From contig CAZCST010000020.1 in assembly GCA_964501365.1 (NCBI GenBank), forward strand, positions 1-64,000: a stretch of DNA of 64,000 bases, given 5' to 3'. The notes below the pieces were generated by a model. The model ran no database searches, was not told where the DNA came from, and was given only the letters and a program-made list of their open reading frames with translations. Shown piece by piece: positions 1 to 9,100 of the stretch; the stretch's first letter is position 1, and every line of letters starts with the position of its first letter. A program made the position numbers and the translations under genes. Source of the DNA: CAZAMB01 sp964501365 (GTDB lineage Bacteria; Planctomycetota; Phycisphaerae; UBA1845).

Positions 1-44
1 GCCCAACGATCATCATCCAAAAAAGGCTTCACCATCCTGGCCAT
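1..44 (-). CDS. 5' end of a gene, possibly an IS5-like transposase (partial)
   Basis: Only the first 14 codons lie in the window; they read MARMVKPFLDDDRW on the minus strand. An AAAGGAG ribosome binding site sits 8 bases upstream of the ATG, so the start is well supported. A short N-terminus with an LDDxRW motif is typical of IS5-type transposases, where it usually precedes EPLLP, but the part that would prove this is outside the window. The identity is therefore a guess from a few residues; the existence of a gene start here is more secure. Confidence 0.45.
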   Translation of the reverse strand, partial: MARMVKPFLDDDRW

Positions 45-76
45 TTCTGCGACTCCTTTCGCACAAAACGGCCTGA

Positions 77-367
77 ATGTACATAAGTTCAAGTATGGCG
101 CAAGTTTACAAAAGAATGAGTTTTGAAATGGCTTCTAGTCACCCTCAGCCGTCGATCCAGGAGATTCGCAATTCGCACACGAAATTGACCGCAAATGCGG
201 CCATCAAATGTGATCTGGAGTCTTTCCTTGCCGAAGTACTATTCGCGATGAGAAAGCGCGTGAAGAATCCCATCGCGTGGGCAGAAACCAGCGCTAAGAC
301 AGGCAAGTTTCTTGCCAAGCCGGATGATTGTGCCGCTGCAGCAAAAATGCTGAAAGACGCGGCCTAA
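77..367 (+). CDS. small hypothetical protein, doubtful
   Basis: A 96-codon open frame with a plausible soluble composition (an acidic and basic helical mix, no signal peptide or membrane segment). Start choice is unclear: several Met codons occur near the beginning and none has a good ribosome binding site. It lies between a divergent gene start at the left edge and the end of the big secreted-protein operon, so it may be real or chance coding. I recognise no family. Confidence 0.25.
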   Translation: MYISSSMAQVYKRMSFEMASSHPQPSIQEIRNSHTKLTANAAIKCDLESFLAEVLFAMRKRVKNPIAWAETSAKTGKFLAKPDDCAAAAKMLKDAA

Positions 368-386
368 TGACTGGTGCGTTGGTGGA

Positions 387-1034
387 TCATCGTCGATCAA
401 AAAGCAGTTGGAGCCGGGCAAATGACGCCAAATCTACCGTTCCAAAATTCGCCGCATCAAAAACTTCCTGGCAGCGCGCGGAGGACTCAAATGCCGGTCC
501 TTGAAGGCAATCTGCCAATGCGTCTTGGTCGACGTTGTCCACATGCCCATCGCGATTCCAGTCAAACTTCGCAGCATCCAAACCCAGGTTGCGGCGGGCG
601 GCGAATCCTCGTTCCAAAATGCGCACGCGATCGCGATCAGCGCAAACCTCCGGCTCTTGGCCTTTGGCGGTACACAAACGGACTTCTTCCCCTATTAGGG
701 CACAACCCGGCGTACGCTCGAGGCCGCCTGGGACCGCCTCAAGTCGGACCGACATCACATAACAATCGCTACCTGAGCACTTCTGCACCGCGGCGCCTGG
801 TCCTTCACCCAAGCGCTGAATCCCTACTATCCAGTCCTCTGGGCCGGGGAACACGTCGAGGGGCGCCCTATTCACTCGAGCCCTTACGACCACATTGTCG
901 GACGCCCGCAGGGGGTTCCCGCTGCGAAACACTGCGCCGTAAAGCAGCGCTGCTGGCTCCGGCAACCCGGCGAAGGCCGACCAGGCGATGGATCCGATCA
1001 CTAGTAGAGCGAAGATGTTTCTCATGTGCTTCAT
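387..1034 (-). CDS. secreted protein with dockerin-like calcium loop, last gene of the giant operon
   Basis: A 215-residue exported protein; the first 22 residues form a signal peptide ending near AFA-G. The mature part starts GLPEPAALLYG, which resembles the start of the mature product of the gene at 1755-3083 (GVPEPPHLLYG), so the two are probably paralogous. The C-terminal third has the loop DWNRDGHVDNVD followed by LADCLQGP, the pattern of planctomycete dockerin-type repeats, and a second weaker half ends the protein. Dockerin-like repeats bind calcium and cohesin-type partners in other bacteria; here that role is inferred. ATG 1034 is preceded by AGGGAG at good spacing. It follows the 1063-1758 gene after 28 bases and closes a six-gene co-directional block. 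Confidence 0.75.
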   Translation of the reverse strand: MKHMRNIFALLVIGSIAWSAFAGLPEPAALLYGAVFRSGNPLRASDNVVVRARVNRAPLDVFPGPEDWIVGIQRLGEGPGAAVQKCSGSDCYVMSVRLEAVPGGLERTPGCALIGEEVRLCTAKGQEPEVCADRDRVRILERGFAARRNLGLDAAKFDWNRDGHVDNVDQDALADCLQGPAFESSARCQEVFDAANFGTVDLASFARLQLLFDRR

Positions 1035-1062
1035 TTCAAGACTCCCTTACCGCCGGCCGGTC

Positions 1063-1758
1063 TTAGACAGAATCCGGGCAGAGGCGCGTTTCACCTCGGC
1101 GTAGAATGACTGTCGCCGAAGCCATCAACCACAAAATCAATATCAACACACCCCACGATGAAATAACTGGAACCGATGCACACGTCTGGCATCGGCGGAT
1201 CTGAACTCCGTCGACCTGCAAGTTCGGGAAATCAACCTGGTTCTGATTCGTTAAGTGCGCGATCGTGGGGACAACCAGGAACGAATCAGACACCGGAAAC
1301 AGGTAAGGAATCGAATATGTAATTGAGCCGATCAGCTCGGGAACGGACAGCGTACATGGAGAATTCGAGGGCCCCGCAGCAAGAGCTCCCGGTCTATCGA
1401 TGGGGCAAGCCCCCGGAGCCCGCTGCTCCACCCAACTCGCATCACAGTTGCCAGGAAGGTCAAGACCGTCGGATACAACGGAATTTGCCACGTAGAACAT
1501 TGAGCTTTCAGCACCCTGGCCTATCTGGCAGGGCATTTCAAATTGGGCCCCCGTCACGGGCAATGATCCGCCGCGGACCTCGACAAAAACATCCAAGACG
1601 ACGCTCGATCCCGCAACAACTTCGACCTGGGCGGGAACGCCGGGAGTCGTGGTGGCTGGGTTCATTCCATGCGGGACCAGGAAGAGCCTCGGAGTTTGCG
1701 CGTTTGCCGAGCAGGCCAACAAGGCAACCCAGAAGACTATGTGAAGTGGCCGGATCAT
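1063..1758 (-). CDS. secreted cohesin-like protein with IPTL-CTERM-like sorting tail
   Basis: A 231-residue protein with a signal peptide (cleavage near SANA-Q). The middle part, beginning VEVVAGSSVVLDVFVEV, reads like a cohesin-type beta-sandwich domain. The C-terminus has VPVISSWGVLILILWLM followed by an arginine cluster (ILRRGE). This is the signature-hydrophobic helix-basic arrangement of IPTL-CTERM sorting tails, which are thought to be recognised by exosortase/archaeosortase-type enzymes that anchor or release proteins at the envelope. The tail is slightly off consensus (SSWG rather than SEWG). Its ATG overlaps the TGA of the preceding gene as ATGA, so the two are probably translationally coupled. 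Confidence 0.75.
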   Translation of the reverse strand: MIRPLHIVFWVALLACSANAQTPRLFLVPHGMNPATTTPGVPAQVEVVAGSSVVLDVFVEVRGGSLPVTGAQFEMPCQIGQGAESSMFYVANSVVSDGLDLPGNCDASWVEQRAPGACPIDRPGALAAGPSNSPCTLSVPELIGSITYSIPYLFPVSDSFLVVPTIAHLTNQNQVDFPNLQVDGVQIRRCQTCASVPVISSWGVLILILWLMASATVILRRGETRLCPDSV

Positions 1759-3083
1759 TTGTTCGGCGCCTCTTGGGTCTCCCCCAGATTCGATGTGTGC
1801 GGGTTAGACCGCGGAATACGAACCGTTGCGAATTCTGACATATCGGTGCGAATTTCCACTCCGTCCCCCCCAACAAAAATGCAATGTTTAGGATCAAACT
1901 CAAATGCAATCGTCCCTTCTGCATTCTCCTCGACGTCAAAGCTGAACGTCCCGAGATAGGCACGCCCTGACGGAGCATTGCTTCCCGAAACGCGGGCAGA
2001 GGCGGCTCGACGGAGATTCAGATCTTTGGCCTGAACGCTGGACTGACCATTGAAGAGAAACCGCGCATCATCCTGGTCGACTGCAATGTCGCCAAAGTTC
2101 GGGTTTCCATCGGATCGCGGGCGAATCGAAACTTGATAGCCTCGAATGGGCACATCGCCGGACACAAACACATCGAGGATTGACGGTTCACCCGGTTTAA
2201 CGATCGATCTCCGGGGGGCAAGCGACAACCTCAACGGCTTGTCAGAGGAATGTCTTTGTGAAAACTGGTCCGAAAGGCGCGGCCGGTCTTCAACTCCCAA
2301 GGCCGGCTCGGAACACACCTGCGACATGGGACATGGCGCAGGACAGCCCGTCGCCAAGCCTGCAAAAGCATTGAGAGACGCGAATATGTCGAACAAGTCG
2401 ACGCGGCCGTTGCCACCACAGACGGTCGGCCCAACACCTACTAGGTCACCGGCGGGGCAGGCTGTCGTCCAGTTACTGCCGGCCGCGAACCCATCGAGCT
2501 CACAGATGATGTCAGACAGATCAACCTGACAGTTGCTTCCTGGTCGCCCCAGGCCGGGACCGGCGGCCACGTCGGCGAAGAGCGCGCAGCAGTTACCGTC
2601 GTCCGGCGTGTTGCAGCAACAGTCAAGTGAAAGGTCGCGTCGTTCCACCTTGCCGACTTCGGTTAGAACGAACTGGTCAACCAACTCTTCGTTTGCTTGG
2701 GACGCTCCATGCCGCACGTAAATGCTGACCGTTTGGCCGGCCAGAGCGGCGTCGCTGGACTGTGGCCGTCCATCGGCCAACGATTCCAAGGCGATGGGCA
2801 AATAATAAAGGTTTGCGATTTCGGGGCGGGCGCCCATTTGATACTCACCAACGATCTGCCCGGCAAAGGCATCGATGCGTGCCACAGCGGCCACATTCTC
2901 CGTCGACGTCACTAGCCCATCGATACGGCTGATTGTTCCATACAAAAGGTGCGGTGGCTCCGGAACTCCAGCTTGGGCCTCGTAACATCCCAGCAGAAAC
3001 TGCAAAGATGCACAGAGAATGCCCCACCTGTTATTGGCTTTCACCGTTTTTGTCTTAGCCTCAATGTCTTGACATTCGACCAT
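1755..3083 (-). CDS. secreted protein with dockerin-like repeats and a cohesin-like domain
   Basis: A 442-residue exported protein. A hydrophobic stretch around residues 18-37 acts as signal peptide; ATG 3083 has no clear ribosome binding site, and a GTG at 3044 would give a more ordinary signal peptide. The mature part opens GVPEPPHLLYG, like the product of 387-1034. Residues about 155-245 are Cys-rich with two dockerin-like loops (CQVDLSDI and GNGRVDLFDIFASLNAF). Residues about 275-420 look like a cohesin-type beta domain (LSLAPRRSIVKPGEPSILDV at its start). One protein carrying both cohesin-like and dockerin-like parts suggests a calcium-dependent surface assembly, which is inference. It starts 29 bases after the Rhs gene stop. 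Confidence 0.75.
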   Translation of the reverse strand: MVECQDIEAKTKTVKANNRWGILCASLQFLLGCYEAQAGVPEPPHLLYGTISRIDGLVTSTENVAAVARIDAFAGQIVGEYQMGARPEIANLYYLPIALESLADGRPQSSDAALAGQTVSIYVRHGASQANEELVDQFVLTEVGKVERRDLSLDCCCNTPDDGNCCALFADVAAGPGLGRPGSNCQVDLSDIICELDGFAAGSNWTTACPAGDLVGVGPTVCGGNGRVDLFDIFASLNAFAGLATGCPAPCPMSQVCSEPALGVEDRPRLSDQFSQRHSSDKPLRLSLAPRRSIVKPGEPSILDVFVSGDVPIRGYQVSIRPRSDGNPNFGDIAVDQDDARFLFNGQSSVQAKDLNLRRAASARVSGSNAPSGRAYLGTFSFDVEENAEGTIAFEFDPKHCIFVGGDGVEIRTDMSEFATVRIPRSNPHTSNLGETQEAPNK

Positions 3084-3111
3084 AAGTAGTCAGCGCAATC
3101 TGAAAACACTG

Positions 3112-6100
3112 TCAACGTCTAAACCTATCCAACAGTCCATCAATTAGACCTTGTTCTGGTACGTGATTCTTCAGAACAGCGTCAACATCCTTTTGTTCGA
3201 CGCGCCCACCTGGATCTCCAATTTGGAATTCTCCAAACATTACATTCCGAGAGTCGTTGTATTGGTCGGGCAGGCCGAGCACATGTCCATATTCATGAGC
3301 CACTGCGCTTTCCAAATCCTGCTCAAACAACGTCCCTTGTTTTGCCTTGCGATCGCCAACCCCAATTGTCTCATTTGATCTTCCTTTCGGATCACCGGGG
3401 CGATAGAGCGGAGAGCTGCCTTTCTTGATTTCGAAAATATCGGCGTCCGAATTATTTGTCAGATAGGCCCCAAGTGCCTTCGGGTCATATGTTACTTGGA
3501 CGTCAAACTTAACATTGTATTCGATACCATTTATCTTGGACTTGAACCCCTTGTAGGCCCTCTCAATCAAGCTCTTCACTTTCTTTGCTACCTTGTCCGA
3601 CGCGGCAGCCCCGTATATCTTGATGTCCGAATGCACCGTGATCGTCTTCGCACTCTTATCCAAAACTGTCGTGGTCTTCTGTCCATCCGGGTCGACTTTG
3701 GAAAGCGGCGAGTTATGGGCGTAGCAATACAATTGATAGTCTATCGGATTCGACGAAACAACCTGGGATTGATTTTGGCTGCCAAAGTATGGATCAACTG
3801 AGATTAGGCGCGCGGTAGTAGTATCATAATACCTTGTACCAAAGTAATCCAGTCCTGTTTCGCCATCACGTTCCTTCCCCGCAAATATGTATTTGGCTGC
3901 TGAGTGCTTGGTGGCCGTGACTTCGATGCGGGGATTACCAAATGGGTAATTCGCAAGTTCCGCAGCCAAGGCTCCGACCTCGTTTGTTAGCACCGCTGCC
4001 GAACCTATATGGTCCGCTAGATAAAACTCGGTTGTCACGGCAACACTTGGATTGAGCGTGATCAAATCCGAATCAGTAGTAATCACACGAAGAGCCTGCG
4101 TAGGAAATGCTAAATCAAACGTATTCAGTTCCAACGGAAGAGTTGAATCAAAAACAAGTGGAGACGATGCGTGATTCTCCTGTGCCCAGAGACGCCATGC
4201 AGCCGGAGCGTCATCGAACAAGTCGCTAATCGGTCGCCTAGCAAGACCTGGAATACCAACGAAAGCTTGCACGTCTGCTGATACTGTAACGGGCGCCGTG
4301 CTCACTAAGCCTTCGACGATAAGCTCACTTGGTTCGGTCGTGTCTATCCAGTATCCCCGGTTTGGTTGCAGCGAAGTAAGCAGTGGCGCGGTGATTCCAG
4401 CATCGAATGGGTACCGCCGCCAGGCCGCAATTGTCGTATCCCACGCATAAATAGCGATGTAGCCGCCGGCCAAGTCTGCAAGGATCGTCGCTGGATCACT
4501 CGTGCCAGGGTCGACCTGAAAGCTGAAAGAGTTGAAGCCCTCGGCGAACGAAATCCGCTGAGTGACGATTGGCGGATCTGGAATGCCTCCTTCCACCTTG
4601 GCCAGACGCTGATCGCCGTTCCAGACGTATTTGTCCAGGTGGCCGTCGCGGATTTCGCTGAACCTGTCGATGTATGAGGTCTGATCGCTGTCAACGCGCT
4701 TGATGATTCGGCGTCCGGAGTAATCGTAGATGTAGCGAATTGCTGGCGTGGCAGAGCCCCCCACCTCGACTTTGCCCAAGCGATCCTTGAAATCAAAGAA
4801 GTATAAGTCGTCAGCGTTGCTCGTCATGTTGCCGTTGGCATCATATGAGAAGCTTCGATTGGGCCCCGAGCCACCTGTCGTAGCCGTGAGCGCGTGAGGG
4901 CCGGGAGGATCCGCTGGACCACGGCCAATGCGATTGGCTGTACCGAGAGCGCCTCCGCTGGCCATCTGACCAACATTCACGTCTGGATCCGGCGTGTCAG
5001 GACTCAGCGCCTTGGTCATGCTGCCCAGAGGGTCGTAATCGTAATTGAGCGTGAAAAGCGTTGCGGCCTGGTAGCGCCCCTGCGCCGATTTCAATCGATA
5101 CAAGTTGTCCATGATGTAGCTAGCCGTCTGGCTCCGGGCTTGTTGGCCCCCCGGCAGCGTCCGGCCATCGGTGATGGCAGTAATGTTGTCGGCCTGGTCG
5201 TAGTCGTAGGTTAGATCCTGCAAGGCAATTGACTCGGCCGGTGAAACGGTATGGAGGGTAGAGAGCCTGAGGCGGGGATCATAGCTGCGCGTAGTGACTA
5301 CTCCATTGGCGAAATCGAGCTGGCTTGGCTGCTCTGAAGGCGTGTAGGTAATGGAATCGGCAAAGTTTGGAATGTCTGCGAGCTGGCCACGGGCATCGTA
5401 GTCGTAGCGGACCACACCACCGTCATGGTAGATGACCTGAAAAACCCGGTCGAGGTTGTCCACTAAGGTCGTAGTGACATAGTCGGTGGTGGGATCGCCG
5501 GTCAGATTCTTGATTCGCTTGATGGTGGTTTCCTGAGCGCCTCGGGCGTTGTAGCCGCGGAACTCAGCGCCACTCAGGTCTTCGATCCAGGCCAGCTCGC
5601 CTTTCGTGTTGGCCAGGTGTGCAAACGTTGGGAAGGGAGCGTCATAGTGGTAGACCACGTCCGGGCGGCCGTTCAGCTCAGCCGCAAAGCTCAGCGGAGT
5701 GCCCGTGTCGAGGAAATCTTCACTCAGGAGCCGATTGGCGCCGTCATACGCGTAAATGATTTCCTGATTCTTCGCGTCCTTTGTGCGAGTTAGATTGCCG
5801 GCGGCGTCATATGTGTAGTACATGTAGCCGCGGTTGAGGTCGTTCATGAAGATTTTGCGGCCCAGGGCATCGTAGCGAATGTATTTTATGTTGTGGTTTG
5901 CGTCTTCAATTTCCGCAAGCATATCCGGCATTGCGTATCGATACTTGGTCACGAATTCGCCCGAATCCTGCGAAAGGGTCTCGAATTCGTGGACTTCGAT
6001 GAGGCGGTCCAAACCATCGTACACGAGCGTCTTGGGAGTGTTGTAATGGGGTCCACCGACGCGGTTGTCCTCGCCGTCGGCCTCGATAACTCGAAGGGGT

Positions 6101-9100
6101 TGATAGGTGCGTGTGCTGACGGCAACCTGGTTGTTTTTGTCGGGCTGCGAAATCGTGCGGACCACACGTCCGGTGGCGTCGTAGCGAGATTCAACAAATG
6201 GCGTTGCCGGCGGTGGTTGCTGCCATGCACCCCCGCCACCGAGAGGAGCACCGGCATAGGGGTTGAAGGCCTTCCATGCCCGGCCGCGGGCGTCGTAGTG
6301 GGCCACATCATGCATCACCCCGGCAGCACCGGGAAACATACCTGGCGCACTGTCGAACACACCGAGCTTACGGCCACCGCCATCAAAATAGACCGTCGAA
6401 ACGACATCCGGCGAACTGCCTTCATTCGTGCGAGAGGTAGTCTGGATTCCGCTTACTGGACTCCCGAGTTGGTAAGCGTAGGAGTGCGTTGCCCTTCCAA
6501 AGGGATCCCCTGGCTCGTAAGCATCCTTGAGTCGGCCGAACTCGTCGTAGTCAAAAACGGATACGTGCCCATTGAAGTCGGTCAGGGTAATAGGCTTCCC
6601 GAAACGAAGATCGTAGGTGGCCTCGACCGTGAGGTCGGCATTTTGCCCCCCTATTTCGATGATTTCACGAGTTGGAAAAGCATGTAACTTCGAATCGTAT
6701 TCCAGCCGACGAATATTACCCTTGGCATCCATCAACGTGATGGGGTTGCCGTAGGTATCCAGTTCCTGTCGCAATACGTCGACTTTCCCGGCAGGATCGC
6801 GGGGGTCGCCGCGTACATATGACCGCGCCTCCAGAGGTTCAACCGCTCCAGTGGTCACGAGTGCTTCGGTACGATGGAGTTGACCTTTCGTTCCGATCTG
6901 CCCAAGTGGAAGACCAACAAGCGGGGAACCGTCATAATAGTTGCGGGTTCCAGATACAAATGAGCCCGTGGGCCCACGCATTTGTTGAGTGACCGTAGCC
7001 ACCCGATCGAGCATCCACCCGGAAACGGCATTGGCGTCGAGTACGTATGTGGTTGATTCATAGAGATCATCGCATGAACCAGAGCTTACGCAGGCATTCG
7101 CCACGTCACCCAACTTCCATTCGATAATCTCGTTACCGAACTCGTCCAGATCCGATTGCAAGCGGATCTGTTTCGGCCCCGTTTCGCCCTGTTCCGAGAC
7201 ATATGTATCGATCTGAGTGCGCACGGCTTGGCGGACCTCCCGCCCATAGGCGTCATTTGTACGATAACCAGTTCCGTTTCCCGCAATCGCCTGCAGACGA
7301 TCTGCCAGCCGTCCCCCGGCGGCCTTGGACAAGTACCGCACTTCCCATTGGGCCTGGACACGGCTGAACACTCGTGAGTTGGTTACGAAGTCGCCGTCAT
7401 CCAAGGGGTCGTCGGGAAGAACCGTCGTTTCACGCCAAAGCTCGACTCCTTTAAGGGGTTCCTCTTCCCGCCCCGTAAAGAATCCTGCCTCATCGATTTG
7501 ACCATCGTTGTCGTTGTCGACCCCGTCCGGTGCGCCCGTATGAAACCCAAATCGGGTCACCAACGTTGGCGTCACGCTCCCACCGAAGCGTTCATCGCCG
7601 CGTTCAATCTGCTTGGCGAAGGCGAACCCCCGAAATTGTTTTTCTAAAGGGTCGTAGTATCCGTCACGGTAGGAAAACTCCGTCAAATAAGTGTCGTTTC
7701 CGAGATAGCCATCAAGATTCAGACCGAAGGTCGTTTCTGTTTTCGAAACGACGGCACTCGGAAACGGCAACTTAGTCGCCCATGCATTACCATCATTTGT
7801 TGCCTTCACGGAATAATCCGTGGAGCTGTCGTAGGTGATGGCGATCAGCCTTCCATAACCGTTTGCAATCGATCGCAGGAGGTTCGTGTGGGCTGTCCCA
7901 GCCAATAGCAAGCCGACATCAACGGCATTGACTTTTGATCCTTGCAGCGTGGAGTCCGCGTAGATCAAGTCTGTTGTTCCATTGCCGTTTATGTCCGCCC
8001 ACCTGACAGCGGAGTTGGCTGTCACTGGCAAATTCGTGATGGTGCAGGGGTGGGCGAAGCTATCGTTTCCCAGATTGATCCACACCCAGAGATCGTCGTT
8101 GGTGGCGCGTTCCACCACCAGGTCGGCCAGCCCATCGCCGTTCACGTCTTGGAGACTGGCCCGTTTCAAGTTTCCGTCAGGCGACACATCGATGTAGCGA
8201 TCCGGTAAAGGGACCTCGATGTGCGAATCGAATTGTCCGTATCCCATATTGGGACAGTAAATCACGCTCGTTGAGGTAATCTTGACGACATCAAGCAGGC
8301 GATCGCCGTTCATGTCCGCAAGGCTGACACCGGGCGTATCCAACCCAATGACGTCACCGAAATATCGAGCACCATCAGTATGGATGGGCTCTCCAAACGA
8401 ACTTCCGCCGAGGTTGAGCCAAACGTCGTATCCAAGATAGTTGCTTTGAACCACGTCAATGGTCTTGTCGAAATCCAGGTCAGCAGTCTTAACGTTTTCA
8501 CTATTCGGTCCGAATGGCCGCGGAGGCGGGGCCGACCCGGACTGCATCAAAACACCCGCCGCCCAGCCTGTATCTCCTGTGTTCGGGAAAAACTCCACGT
8601 CGAATTCGTCGGCCGCAACCAGATCGGCAATGCCATCGCCGGTCATGTCCGACAGATGAACACCGAATTGGGTGAGATCAAAATTTGCCGCTTGCGGGTC
8701 CGCTGCGGCAACATCAACCGGGCCTTGCCATTGAATGATCCCGCCCGTGACACCACGATTGATATACGCAAAATGTGCCGAGCCCGTAACGAGAATGTCA
8801 GGGAGCGCATCGGCATTGAGATCGATTAGGTCGACGGCTTGATTGTCCATCACCTGAGCAAGCTGGCTGCTGGACGAAATAACTGAGCCAGCTGCGGAAA
8901 TGGTCTGGTTGGCAGCGCAGAGGTTAAGCACGTCATAGGAAAATGTAGTAGGCGGTAACGCGTTTCCACTCGTGCCGAATTGGGTGACGCTGGTCAGGAA
9001 GGACCAGTGGGGATGAGCCTGATACTCGAGTTCGTAGCGACGGATTAGGTTGCCGTTGAACTTAATCTCCACGCCCATCAGGCGCTGGGAGGTTCGGACT

